Of a stretch of 64,000 nt of DNA, positions 1 through 11,400 are shown piece after piece. The stretch lies in assembly GCA_011947345.1 (NCBI GenBank), contig JAAVTG010000786.1, positions 1 to 64,000 of the forward strand, written 5' to 3'. A program made the position numbers and the translations under genes. The notes under the pieces were generated by a model that did no database searches, had not been told where the DNA came from, and saw nothing but the letters and a program-made list of their open reading frames with translations. Position 1 is the stretch's first letter, and each line of letters opens with the position of its first letter. Source of the stretch: Phytophthora quininea (lineage: Eukaryota > Oomycota > Peronosporomycetes > Peronosporales > Peronosporaceae).

Positions 1-552
1 CTCCCCACGCCCTCGGAAATCTGCCTCTGCTCGCTCACACCAACCTACACCACAAGCCCACGCACACCAACCTACACCACAAGCCCACGCACACGCTGCA
101 TACCACCATCTGTCTGCACCGCCCTGCACTGCCCACAGCGGACGGCAGATCCATTCTTCGCCGTGAGACGTCGCTCTTTCCACTACCCGTCTCGTCGGCG
201 CGGTCGCAGGCCACCGCTGCGCGTTTGACGCGGCTCGTCGGCACGAGCACATGATGCAATGCACACAAGGTGAGACCAGCCACGACACCCAATCTCGCGC
301 AGCTGTGGGACGTTATGCCGAGAGACGTCGCACAGATCGCCTCGAAGTCTCCGCGGAGAGTGTATGTGCCTGGAGATAGAGCGTGCGCCAGAGCAGCACC
401 GAGCACCGAGCACCGAGCACCGAGCACCGAGCACCGAGCACCGGGTAGCCGGGCGTGGGGCTTGATGTGGGGCTTGATGTCGCGGAGCTGCTGTTCAACG
501 TGTGCACGTGTGCATGTGTGTTTCTTGAGCGAAGGGGAAGAAAGAGCAAAGT

Positions 553-625
553 TTCCCACACCGGGACTCGAACCCGGGTCTGCTGGGTGAGAGCCAGCTA
601 TCCTAACCGCCTAGACTATATGGGA
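553..625 (-). tRNA. tRNA-Glu(CUC), left array copy 1
   Basis: A 73-base cloverleaf: acceptor TCCCATA pairs with TGTGGGA, discriminator A, anticodon stem GCTGG/CCAGC around loop CTCTCAC, giving anticodon CUC (Glu, codon GAG). The T-arm is CCGGG-TTCGAGT-CCCGG. Internal Pol III A box (TAGTCTAGGCGG) and B box (GGTTCGAGTCC) are intact. No intron and no encoded CCA. The 3' flank has only T3 runs. Confidence 0.97.
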
Positions 626-1192
626 AGGCTGGACGTCATACTCCCCACGCCCTCGGAAATCTGCCTCTGCTCGCTCACACACCAACCTACACCACAAGCC
701 CACGCACACCAACCTACACCACAAGCCCACGCACACGCTGCATACCACCATCTGTCTGCACCGCCCTGCACTGCCCACAGCGGACGGCAGATCCATTCTT
801 CGCCGTGAGACGTCGCTCTTTCCACTACCCGTCTCGTCGGCGCGGTCGCAGGCCACCGCTGCGCGTTTGACGCGGCTCGTCGGCACGAGCACATGATGCA
901 ATGCACACAAGGTGAGACCAGCCACGACACCCAATCTCGCGCAGCTGTGGGACGTTATGCCGAGAGACGTCGCACAGATCGCCTCGAAGTCTCCGCGGAG
1001 AGTGTATGTGCCTGGAGATAGAGCGCGCGAGCAGCACCGAGCACCGAGCACCGAGCACCGAGCACCGAGCACCGAGCACCGGGTAGCCGGGCGTGGGGCT
1101 TGATGTGGGGCTTGATGTCGCGGAGCTGCTGTTCAACGTGTGCACGTGTGCATGTGTGTGTTTCTTGAGCGAAGGGGAAGAAAGAGCAAAGT

Positions 1193-1266
1193 TTCCCACA
1201 CCGGGACTCGAACTCCGGGTCTGCTGGGTGAGAGCCAGCTATCCTAACCGCCTAGACTATATGGGA
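1193..1266 (-). tRNA. tRNA-Glu(CUC), left array copy 2, T-arm insertion
   Basis: 74 bases. One extra base on the 5' side of the T-arm gives CCGGAGTTCGAGT and breaks the five-pair T stem. The anticodon arm is intact. Probably non-functional, unless the extra base is a sequencing error. Confidence 0.85.
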
Positions 1267-1819
1267 AGGCTGGACGTCATACTCCCCACGCCCTCGGAAA
1301 TCTGCCTCTGCTCGCTCACACACCAACCTACACCACAAGCCCACGCACACCAACCTACACCACAAGCCCATGCACACGCTGCATACCACCATCTGTCTGC
1401 ACCGCCCTGCACTGCCCACAGCGGACGGCAGATCCATTCTTCGCCGTGAGACGTCGCTCTTTCCACTACCCGTCTCGTCGGCGCGGTCGCAGGCCACCGC
1501 TGCGCGTTTGACGCGGCTCGTCGGCACGAGCACATGATGCAATGCACACAAGGTGAGACCAGCCACGACACCCAATCTCGCGCAGCTGTGGGACGTTATG
1601 CCGAGAGACGTCGCACAGATCGCCTCGAAGTCTCCGCGGAGAGTGTATGTGCCTGGAGATAGAGCGTGCGCCAGAGCAGCACCGAGCACCGAGCACCGAG
1701 CACCGAGCACCGGGTAGCCGGGCGTGGGGCTTGATGTGGGGCTTGATGTCGCGGAGCTGCTGTTCAACGTGCACGTGTGCATGTGTGTTTCTTGAGCGAA
1801 GGGGAAGAAAGAGCAAAGT

Positions 1820-1892
1820 TTCCCACACCGGGACTCGAACCCGGGTCTGCTGGGTGAGAGCCAGCTATCCTAACCGCCTAGACTATATGGGA
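1820..1892 (-). tRNA. tRNA-Glu(CUC), left array copy 3
   Basis: Same 73-base sequence as copy 1, with intact arms and anticodon CUC. The 3' flank is T3 only. Confidence 0.96.
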
Positions 1893-2453
1893 AGGCTGGA
1901 CGTCATACTCCCCCACGCCCTCGGAAATCTGCCTCTGCTCACACACCAACCTACACCACAAGCCCACGCACACCAACCTACACCACAAGCCCACGCACAC
2001 GCTGCATACCACCATCTGTCTGCACCGCCCTGCACTGCCCACAGCGGACGGCAGATCCATTCTTCGCCGTGAGACGTCGCTCTTTCCACTACCCGTCTCG
2101 TCGGCGCGGTCGCAGGCCACCGCTGCGCGTTTGACGCGGCTCGTCGGCACGAGCACATGATGCAATGCACACAAGGTGAGACCAGCCACGACACCCAATC
2201 TCGCGCAGCTGTGGGACGTTATGCCGAGAGACGTCGCACAGATCGCCTCGAAGTCTCCGCGGAGAGTGTATGTGCCTGGAGATAGAGCGTGCGCCAGAGC
2301 AGCACCGAGCACCGAGCACCGAGCACCGAGCACCGAGCACCGGGTAGCCGGGCGTGGGGCTTGATGTGGGGCTTGATGTCGCGGAGCTGCTGTTCAACGT
2401 GTGCACGTGTGCATGTGTGTGTTTCTTGAGCGAAGGGGAAGAAAGAGCAAAGT

Positions 2454-2523
2454 TTCCCACACCGGGACTCGAACCCGGGTGCTGGGTGAGAGCCAGCTAT
2501 CCAACCGCCTAGACTATATGGGA
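2454..2523 (-). tRNA. tRNA-Glu(CUC), left array copy 4, three bases missing
   Basis: 70 bases. Two bases are missing from the variable region and one A from the D arm (GGCGGTTGGATAGC). Anticodon and T arms are intact. Likely a degenerate copy. Confidence 0.8.
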
Positions 2524-3097
2524 AGGCTGGACGTCATACTCCCCACGCCCTCGGAAATCTGCCTCTGCTCGCTCACACACCAACCTACACCACAAGCCCA
2601 CGCACACCAACCTACACCACAAGCCCACGCACACGCTGCATACCACCATCTGTCTGCACCGCCCTGCACTGCCCACAGCGGACGGCAGATCCATTCTTCG
2701 CCGTGAGACGTCGCTCTTTCCACTACCCGTCTCGTCGGCGCGGTCGCAGGCCACCGCTGCGCGTTTGACGCGGCTCGTCGGCACGAGCACATGATGCAAT
2801 GCACACAAGGTGAGACCAGCCACGACACCCAATCTCGCGCAGCTGTGGGACGTTATGCCGAGAGACGTCGCACAGATCGCCTCGAAGTCTCCGCGGAGAG
2901 TGTATGTGCCTGGAGATAGAGCGTGCGCAGAGCAGCACGAGCACCGAGCACCGAGCACCGAGCACCGAGCACCGAGCACCGAGCACCGGGTAGCCGGGCG
3001 TGGGGCTTGATGTGGGGCTTGATGTCGCGGAGCTGCTGTTCAACGTGTGCACGTGTGCATGTGTGTTTCTTGAGCGAAGGGGAAGAAAGAGCAAAGT

Positions 3098-3170
3098 TTC
3101 CCACACGGGACTCGAACTCCGGGTCTGCTGGGTGAGAGCCAGCTATCCTAACCGCCTAGACTATATGGGA
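3098..3170 (-). tRNA. tRNA-Glu(CUC), left array copy 5, altered T arm
   Basis: 73 bases, but this length comes from one inserted and one deleted base on opposite sides of the T stem (GGAGTTCGAGTCCCGTG). T-stem pairing is disturbed while the anticodon arm is normal. The insertion matches that of copy 2, suggesting shared descent or conversion. Confidence 0.82.
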
Positions 3171-3730
3171 AGGCTGGACGTCATACTCCCCACGCCCTCG
3201 GAAATCTGCCTCTGCTCGCTCACACACCAACCTACACCACAAGCCCACGCACACCAACCTACACCACAAGCCCACGCACACGCTGCATACCACCATCTGT
3301 CTGCACCGCCCTGCACTGCCCACAGCGGACGGCAGATCCATTCTTCGCCGTGAGACGTCGCTCTTTCCACTACCCGTCTCGTCGGCGCGGTCGCAGGCCA
3401 CCGCTGCGCGTTTGACGCGGCTCGTCGGCACGAGCACATGATGCAATGCACACAAGGTGAGACCAGCCACGACACCCAATCTCGCGCAGCTGTGGGACGT
3501 TATGCCGAGAGACGTCGCACAGATCGCCTCGAAGTCTCCGCGGAGAGTGTATGTGCCTGGAGATAGAGCGTGCGCCAGAGCAGCACCGAGCACCGAGCAC
3601 CGAGCACCGAGCACCGAGCACCGTAGCCGGGCGTGGGGCTTGATGTGGGGCTTGATGTCGCGGAGCTGCTGTTCAACGTGCACGTGTGCATGTGTGTGTT
3701 TCTTGAGCGAAGGGGAAGAAAGAGCAAAGT

Positions 3731-3802
3731 TTCCCACACCGGGACTCGAACCCGGGTCTGCTGGGTGAGAGCCAGCTATCCAACCGCCTAGACTATATGG
3801 GA
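3731..3802 (-). tRNA. tRNA-Glu(CUC), left array copy 6, D-arm deletion
   Basis: 72 bases. One A is missing from the D arm (GGTTGGATAGC), the same change as in copy 4. The rest is intact. Confidence 0.85.
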
Positions 3803-4379
3803 AGGCTGGACGTCATACTCCCCACGCCCTCGGAAATCTGCCTCTGCTCGCTCACACACCAACCTACACCACAAGCCCACGCACACCAACCTACACCACA
3901 AGCCCACGCACACGCTGCATACCACCATCTGTCTGCACCGCCCTGCACTGCCCACAGCGGACGGCAGATCCATTCTTCGCCGTGAGACGTCGCTCTTTCC
4001 ACTACCCGTCTCGTCGGCGCGGTCGCAGGCCACCGCTGCGCGTTTGACGCGGCTCGTCGGCACGAGCACATGATGCAATGCACACAAGGTGAGACCAGCC
4101 ACGACACCCAATCTCGCGCAGCTGTGGGACGTTATGCCGAGAGACGTCGCACAGATCGCCTCGAAGTCTCCGCGGAGAGTGTATGTGCCTGGAGATAGAG
4201 CGTGCGCCAGAGCAGCACCGAGCACCGAGCACCGAGCACCGAGCACCGAGCAGCACCGAGCACCGAGCACCGGGTAGCCGGGCGTGGGGCTTGATGTGGG
4301 GCTTGATGTCGCGGAGCTGCTGTTCAACGTGCACGTGTGCATGTGTGTGTTTCGAGCGAAGGGGAAGAAAGAGCAAAGT

Positions 4380-4452
4380 TTCCCACACCGGGACTCGAAC
4401 CCGGGTCTGCTGGGTGAGAGCCAGCTATCCTAACCGCCTAGACTATATGGGA
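4380..4452 (-). tRNA. tRNA-Glu(CUC), left array copy 7
   Basis: Intact 73-base copy. The unit to its left has a variant heptamer tract, with an extra cag inside the accgagc repeats near 4250. Confidence 0.96.
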
Positions 4453-5015
4453 AGGCTGGACGTCATACTCCCCACGCCCTCGGAAATCTGCCTCTGCTCG
4501 CTCACACACCAACCTACACCACAAGCCCACGCACACCAACCTACACCACAAGCCCACGCACACGCTGCATACCACCATCTGTCTGCACCGCCCTGCACTG
4601 CCCACAGCGGACGGCAGATCCATTCTTCGCCGTGAGACGTCGCTCTTTCCACTACCCGTCTCGTCGGCGCGGTCGCAGGCCACCGCTGCGCGTTTGACGC
4701 GGCTCGTCGGCACGAGCACATGATGCAATGCACACAAGGTGAGACCAGCCACGACACCCAATCTCGCGCAGCTGTGGGACGTTATGCCGAGAGACGTCGC
4801 ACAGATCGCCTCGAAGTCTCCGCGGAGAGTGTATGTGCCTGGAGATAGAGCGTGCGCCAGAGCAGCACCGAGCACCGAGCACCGAGCACCGAGCACCGAG
4901 CACCGGGTAGCCGGGCGTGGGGCTTGATGTGGGGCTTGATGTCGCGGAGCTGCTGTTCAACGTGTGCACGTGTGCATGTGTGTGTTTCTTGAGCGAAGGG
5001 GAAGAAGAGCAAAGT

Positions 5016-5087
5016 TTCCCACACCGGGACTCGAACCCGGGTCTGCTGGGTGAGAGCCAGCTATCTAACCGCCTAGACTATATGGGA
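5016..5087 (-). tRNA. tRNA-Glu(CUC), left array copy 8, D-arm deletion
   Basis: 72 bases. One G is missing from the D arm (GGTTAGATAGC). The units that follow to the right carry a single 27 bp element instead of two. Confidence 0.85.
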
Positions 5088-5643
5088 AGGCTGGACGTCA
5101 TACTCCCCACGCCCTCGGAAATCTGCCTCTGCTCGCTCACACACCAACCTACACCACAAGCCCACGCACACGCTGCATACCACCATCTGTCTGCACCGCC
5201 CTGCACTGCCCACAGCGGACGGCAGATCCATTCTTCGCCGTGAGACGTCGCTCTTTCCACTACCCGTCTCGTCGGCGCGGTCGCAGGCCACCGCTGCGCG
5301 TTTGACGCGGCTCGTCGGCACGAGCACATGATGCAATGCACACAAGGTGAGACCAGCCACGACACCCAATCTCGCGCAGCTGTGGGACGTTATGCCGAGA
5401 GACGTCGCACAGATCGCCTCGAAGTCTCCGCGGAGAGTGTATGTGCCTGGAGATAGAGCGTGCGCCAGAGCAGCGAGCACCGAGCACCGAGCGAGCCGAG
5501 CACCGAGCACCGAGCACCGAGCACCGAGCACCGGGTAGCCGGGCGTGGGGCTTGATGTGGGGCTTGATGTCGCGGAGCTGCTGTTCAACGTGTGCACGTG
5601 TGCATGTGTGTTTTCTTGAGCGAAGGGGAAGAAAGAGCAAAGT

Positions 5644-5716
5644 TTCCCACACCGGGACTCGAACCCGGGTCTGCTGGGTGAGAGCCAGCTATCCTAACCG
5701 CCTAGACTATATGGGA
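5644..5716 (-). tRNA. tRNA-Glu(CUC), left array copy 9
   Basis: Intact 73-base copy. The heptamer tract beside it is rearranged (gcgagccgagc near 5490). Confidence 0.96.
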
Positions 5717-6239
5717 AGGCTGGACGTCATACTCCCCACGCCCTCGGAAATCTGCCTCTGCTCGCTCACACACCAACCTACACCACAAGCCCACGCACAC
5801 GCTGCATACCACCATCTGTCTGCACCGCCCTGCACTGCCCACAGCGGACGGCAGATCCATTCTTCGCCGTGAGACGTCGCTCTTTCCACTACCCGTCTCG
5901 TCGGCGCGGTCGCAGGCCACCGCTGCGCGTTTGACGCGGCTCGTCGGCACGAGCACATGATGCAATGCACACAAGGTGAGACCAGCCACGACACCCAATC
6001 TCGCGCAGCTGTGGGACGTTATGCCGAGAGACGTCGCACAGATCGCCTCGAAGTCTCCGCGGAGAGTGTATGTGCCTGGAGATAGAGCGTGCGCCAGAGC
6101 AGCACCGAGCACCGAGCACCGAGCACCGGGTAGCCGGGCGTGGGGCTTGATGTGGGGCTTGATGTCGCGGAGCTGCTGTTCAACGTGTGCACGTGTGCAT
6201 GTGTGTGTTTCTTGAGCGAAGGGGAAGAAAGAGCAAAGT

Positions 6240-6312
6240 TTCCCACACCGGGACTCGAACCCGGGTCTGCTGGGTGAGAGCCAGCTATCCTAACCGCCTA
6301 GACTATATGGGA
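6240..6312 (-). tRNA. tRNA-Glu(CUC), left array copy 10
   Basis: Intact 73-base copy, ending the shortest unit (596 bp), which has few heptamers and one 27 bp element. Confidence 0.96.
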
Positions 6313-6863
6313 AGGCTGGACGTCATACTCCCCACGCCCTCGGAAATCTGCCTCTGCTCGCTCACACACCAACCTACACCACAAGCCCACGCACACGCTG
6401 CATACCACCATCTGTCTGCACCGCCCTGCACTGCCCACAGCGGACGGCAGATCCATTCTTCGCCGTGAGACGTCGCTCTTTCCACTACCCGTCTCGTCGG
6501 CGCGGTCGCAGGCCACCGCTGCGCGTTTGACGCGGCTCGTCGGCACGAGCACATGATGCAATGCACACAAGGTGAGACCAGCCACGACACCCAATCTCGC
6601 GCAGCTGTGGGACGTTATGCCGAGAGACGTCGCACAGATCGCCTCGAAGTCTCCGCGGAGAGTGTATGTGCCTGGAGATAGAGCGTGCGCCAGAGCAGCA
6701 CCGAGCACCGAGCACCGAGCACCGAGCACCGAGCACCGAGCACCGAGCACCGGGTAGCCGGGCGTGGGGCTTGATGTGGGGCTTGATGTCGCGGAGCTGC
6801 TGTTCAACGTGTGCACGTGTGCATGTGTGTGTTTCTTGAGCGAAGGGGAAGAAAGAGCAAAGT

Positions 6864-6936
6864 TTCCCACACCGGGACTCGAACCCGGGTCTGCTGGGTG
6901 AGAGCCAGCTATCCTAACCGCCTAGACTATATGGGA
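6864..6936 (-). tRNA. tRNA-Glu(CUC), left array copy 11
   Basis: Intact 73-base copy with only T3 downstream. From here the units alternate between two and one 27 bp elements. Confidence 0.96.
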
Positions 6937-7487
6937 AGGCTGGACGTCATACTCCCCACGCCCTCGGAAATCTGCCTCTGCTCGCTCACACACCAACCTA
7001 CACCACAAGCCCACGCACACCAACCTACACCACAAGCCCATGCACACGCTGCATACCACCATCTGTCTGCACCGCCCTGCACTGCCCACAGCGGACGGCA
7101 GATCCATTCTTCGCCGTGAGACGTCGCTCTTTCCACTACCCGTCTCGTCGGCGCGGTCGCAGGCCACCGCTGCGCGTTTGACGCGGCTCGTCGGCACGAG
7201 CACATGATGCAATGCACACAAGGTGAGACCAGCCACGACACCCAATCTCGCGCAGCTGTGGGACGTTATGCCGAGAGACGTCGCACAGATCGCCTCGAAG
7301 TCTCCGCGGAGAGTGTATGTGCCTGGAGATAGAGCGTGCGCCAGAGCAGCACCGAGCACCGAGCACCGAGCACCGGGTAGCCGGGCGTGGGGCTTGATGT
7401 GGGGCTTGATGTCGCGGAGCTGCTGTTCAACGTGTGCACGTGTGCATGTGTGTGTTTCTTGAGCGAAGGGGAAGAAAGAGCAAAAGT

Positions 7488-7560
7488 TTCCCACACCGGG
7501 ACTCGAACCCGGGTCTGCTGGGTGAGAGCCAGCTATCCTAACCGCCTAGACTATATGGGA
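7488..7560 (-). tRNA. tRNA-Glu(CUC), left array copy 12, with T4
   Basis: Intact 73-base copy. Its 3' flank reads AACTTTTGCTC on the tRNA strand, so this unit has a T4 run, the minimal Pol III terminator, which copies 1-11 lack. Confidence 0.97.
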
Positions 7561-8110
7561 AGGCTGGACGTCATACTCCCCACGCCCTCGGAAATCTGCC
7601 TCTGCTCGCTCACACACCAACCTACACCACAAGCCCACGCACACGCTGCATACCACCATCTGTCTGCACCGCCCTGCACTGCCCACAGCGGACGGCAGAT
7701 CCATTCTTCGCCGTGAGACGTCGCTCTTTCCACTGCCCGTCTCGTCGGCGCGGTCGCAGGCCACCGCTGCGCGTTTGACGCGGCTCGTCGGCACGAGCAC
7801 ATGATGCAATGCACACAAGGTGAGACCAGCCACGACACCCAATCTCGCGCAGCTGTGGGACGTTATGCCGAGAGACGTCGCACAGATCGCCTCGAAGTCT
7901 CCGCGGAGAGTGTATGTGCCTGGAGATAGAGCGTGCGCCAGAGCAGCACCGAGCACCGAGCACCGAGCACCGAGCACCGAGCACCGAGCACCGAGCACCG
8001 GGTAGCCGGGCGTGGGGCTTGATGTGGGGCTTGATGTCGCGGAGCTGCTGTTCAACGTGTGCACGTGTGCATGTGTGTTTCTTGAGCGAAGGGGAAGAAA
8101 GAGCAAAAGT

Positions 8111-8183
8111 TTCCCACACCGGGACTCGAACCCGGGTCTGCTGGGTGAGAGCCAGCTATCCTAACCGCCTAGACTATATGGGA
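8111..8183 (-). tRNA. tRNA-Glu(CUC), left array copy 13, with T4
   Basis: Intact 73-base copy with the AACTTTTGCTC terminator context. Confidence 0.97.
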
Positions 8184-8748
8184 AGGCTGGACGTCATACT
8201 CCCCACGCCCTCGGAAATCTGCCTCTGCTCGCTCACACACCAACCTACACCACAAGCCCACGCACACCAACCTACACCACAAGCCCATGCACACGCTGCA
8301 TACCACCATCTGTCTGCACCGCCCTGCACTGCCCACAGCGGACGGCAGATCCATTCTTCGCCGTGAGACGTCGCTCTTTCCACTACCCGTCTCGTCGGCG
8401 CGGTCGCAGGCCACCGCTGCGCGTTTGACGCGGCTCGTCGGCACGAGCACATGATGCAATGCACACAAGGTGAGACCAGCCACGACACCCAATCTCGCGC
8501 AGCTGTGGGACGTTATGCCGAGAGACGTCGCACAGATCGCCTCGAAGTCTCCGCGGAGAGTGTATGTGCCTGGAGATAGAGCGTGCGCCAGAGCAGCACC
8601 GAGCACCGAGCACCGAGCACCGAGCACCGAGCACCGGGTAGCCGGGCGTGGGGCTTGATGTGGGGCTTGATGTCGCGGAGCTGCTGTTCAACGTGTGCAC
8701 GTGTGCATGTGTGTGTTTCTTGAGCGAAGGGGAAGAAAGAGCAAAAGT

Positions 8749-8821
8749 TTCCCACACCGGGACTCGAACCCGGGTCTGCTGGGTGAGAGCCAGCTATCCT
8801 AACCGCCTAGACTATATGGGA
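8749..8821 (-). tRNA. tRNA-Glu(CUC), left array copy 14, with T4
   Basis: Intact 73-base copy with T4 downstream. It is the last copy before the array ends 175 bp further right. Confidence 0.97.
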
Positions 8822-8996
8822 AGGCTGGACGTCATACTCCCCACGCCCTCGGAAATCTGCCTCTGCTCGCTCACACACCAACCTACACCACAAGCCCACG
8901 CACACGCTGCATACCACCATCTGTCTGCACCGCCCTGCACTGCCCACAGCGGACGGCAGATCCATTCTTCGCCGTGAGACGTCGCTCTTTCCACTG

Positions 8997-9709
8997 AGGG
9001 ACAGAGCTTGCTGATGCGGCCTGTTGGCAATGTTCCGCACGGACTCACCGAGGAGGAGGCCCAGTATGACGACTCCAAGACCCGCCAGTACCTTTGCAAG
9101 GTTTGCTCGGCGTTTTTCGACAAACAACACCGGAGTTCCGAGTCGCGGTTCTATTGCTTGCACTGCTCGGCAGATTTCAACGGCAGAGTGCAGCTCTGCA
9201 ACACCATCCGCCGACCTGAAGAGGGAACACCCTCATGTGTTAGCAGATCTGGCACGACACCTGGAAGAATGGCACAGCGATCCCGCCCTTGAAACGGCGT
9301 AAGATTAGATTCCACCCCATGCACAAGAACAAGGAACAATAAGCAAATACGTACCTTCATTCACTTTCAGCCTTCGTTGGTACGTTTTGCGCGGAGAAAC
9401 TTTTGGCCATTATCTATTTACCAATGGGCAAACGTTTTTGTCATATTGCCAGCGCCACACACCACTCGTTTTGGCGCGAAAAATCATCACTCCGACCAAC
9501 ACTCTCGGAATCACTTCAGAAAGGGTAAAAGAATCGAGAGGCAATTTGCACGGCCATATACATCCTCTAGGCCAATCAGCAACCTTGAATCGCCCGCGTC
9601 AGAAGATATCTGCTGGAAACAGGCTACAAACTGGCTGTCGAGCGACTATACTGAAATCAGGTTTCTCCTTATGCTGTATAATACAGCATAAATAGCGGGA
9701 CTAGAAGGG
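8997..9709 (+). mobile_element. 3' end of a PiggyBac element, cut by the tRNA array
   Basis: The first non-array bases encode the end of a PiggyBac transposase. A cysteine-rich stretch (YLCKVC, then FYCLHC, GRVQLCN) at about 9090-9195 is followed, after a frame change and one stop near 9239, by QIWHDTWKNGTAIPP and a basic tail to about 9342. This matches the C-terminal cysteine-rich domain of oomycete PiggyBac proteins and parallels the one at 51.5-51.7 kb. The element then runs to gaaggg|TTAA at 9710-9713, a PiggyBac-type right terminus. A near-perfect palindrome (atgctgtataatacagcat) lies at 9671-9689. Everything upstream of the cysteine-rich domain is missing where the array begins. Confidence 0.72.
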
Positions 9710-9713
9710 TTAA

Positions 9714-10228
9714 ACTGTTGCGTAAAATCAAGGTTCTGCTGCTTTTGGTCGCGCGAAATGCGCAACCAATACAAGCTTGACTCGTTGTACGAACGATTTC
9801 GAATATACCATGCAGCGGGCGCATGTGCAAAACATCTCTCGGTACCCACGCAGTATGCACGTGATATATCTCAACAGCAGTTCGGTCAACACTGCACTCT
9901 TATCTAACCGCAACAGCCATCGTTGTCTTATTGCCAACAGTGTTGAACACGGACCTTAGTTGCTACGGCAGTGACAGTGATGAATTTGGTACCCACGCAC
10001 TGGCGGCATCTCCGAGGTGGGTGGACGCCAATTTTGAAGTCACAGTCTCCTTTGGTAGATACAATTGCAGCGGGAATGGTGATCTGGAACGGCAACACTT
10101 TTGTCGACAGTTTACAACGGGAACGATTTGCTGGGACGAAACTTTAGTGCCTGCAGTAATTAGTCTACATGAGACATTTTCTGAATGACTTGTTTAGTGT
10201 TACCATGAAGAAGTATTATTTAGATTAT
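9714..10228. other. Gene-free stretch
   Basis: Short open frames only, on both strands, with no recognisable product. I see no RNA gene or clear repeat. Confidence 0.5.
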
Positions 10229-11400
10229 TTATTGGCAAAACTTTAATTTTGATTTTAGAAATAGTTTTGGTGAGCTTGCTAGAATCTGTCGGTGGTGGCC
10301 TAACAGGGCCCAATTCAAAATGCGCTTGATGTTTTTGTGTAATATTCTGCAACGAGGATGCAAGTGTTTTACAGACCAAGTCCCGTCGATCCCAAGCGTC
10401 GTACCATACCGAATCATGGCTTTGTGAGCGTAAGACTTTCCGCTTTTGTCACGCTGTATGTTGATGTCCCGCGCAGATTCATCAGCAAGCTGGAGAAAGA
10501 ACGTTTTGTTGGGGTTTTGAAGATTTCCAGTCCGGGAACTGTTTTTCCTAAAATGTCTTTTTTGCCAGTATTTGTTTTTGATCACCTCCAAATTCTTGCT
10601 TCCCTTTCGATTTTCTCGCGTCCTTGATTTTTGCGATGATAAAGAAGTCCACAGGCTGGCATAGATCTGTTGCATTTGGTGGGGAGAACTTTAGGTCTGG
10701 GTAGAGCGCGGCAAGCTCCTCGGCCCTTCATCTGCGTTGAGATGGCCAGAGCAATTGTCAAGATAAACCACCTGCTTAAATCCTCGTGGATCGACTCATA
10801 TTGCTTTCTCTCCTGCAGATACTCCCGAACAGTCTCTGTGCCATCCATGGCTCTCCTCAAGGGCCGCTCCGGTTTTGGTGTCCGACATAACAAATTTCTG
10901 ATACAAGCCTAATCCATGTTTTTGCAAGAGATATGTTCACTGCTACTAAAACCCGAGTTGCCGGGTCATTTCCAAAGGCAATAGTCTATCGATTCACCTA
11001 CGGCTACCGCATCGTTAAAGTACTAATCAGCTGGTGCGCATTCGTAGGTTCTGTTGATCAAGACCTGAAAGTCCAGCTTGTACGGAGCCCTTCGACATTC
11101 TCTTGAAAAACGGAGCAATACTTTGAGAATTGCCTCAGCGGCTACGATTTCCTTGGCTGTTTTATGCCAGGTCCAACTCAACTGTATAGGATTTGTTATA
11201 TATGACACTGATACCAAAACCGGAGCTGTTCTTGAGGAGAGCCCCATCCATCCTTTCCTACCAGAACGATACCACCCGCCGGATATGTTGTCAGGAGTAC
11301 CTCGGATCGGATACGGCCCCTCAGCATTCACGAAAATCATCATTGGGGAAAAGATGCCCGCACTTGCACTGCCAGAAAATCGAACCAACATAGTAGACTA
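10229..11400 (-). pseudogene. Decayed pogo-like DDE transposase
   Basis: Read on the minus strand, scattered frames match the pogo-like DDE transposase family common in oomycetes, in the right order. First comes NAEGPYPIRG...YRSGRKGWM (about 11250-11340). Next is a catalytic-type DNCSGHLNADEG segment and FSPPNATDLCQPVDFFI (about 10640-10775). Last is the C-terminal NPNKTFFLQLADES...RDKSGKSYAHKAMIRYG (about 10410-10520). At least three frame changes separate them, so no product is expected. I did not find terminal inverted repeats. Confidence 0.68.

Larger units (their letters stand above)
1..8996 (-). repeat. Tandem array of ~600-650 bp units each carrying tRNA-Glu(CUC)
   Basis: Fourteen tRNA copies recur at 596-649 bp spacing. 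The spacer is nearly identical from unit to unit and contains three small internal repeats: a 27 bp element (begins caccaacctacaccac) present once or twice per unit, a heptamer accgagc repeated about 3-8 times, and a duplicated gtggggcttgat. Unit length varies mainly through the first two. The array is open at the left edge: base 1 lies about 28 bp past where another tRNA copy would end. At the right edge it stops abruptly after ctctttccact (8996). The open frames in the spacer repeat unit by unit, overlap on both strands and look like nothing known, so I treat the spacer as non-coding. Confidence 0.97.

Noticed and set aside
400..445. accgagc heptamers as telomeric repeats
   Set aside because: They occur as short tracts inside every unit and do not match known oomycete telomere sequence; they behave as an internal minisatellite.
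35..8977. Dozens of 60-190 residue open frames repeated through the left tRNA array on both strands
   Set aside because: They recur with each repeat unit, overlap on opposite strands, run through the tRNA sequence itself and through accgagc heptamers, and resemble no protein. The high GC content keeps stops rare.
1..8996. CRISPR-like regular repeats
   Set aside because: The units are ~600 bp with a tRNA each and no short repeat/variable spacer pattern, in a eukaryotic genome.
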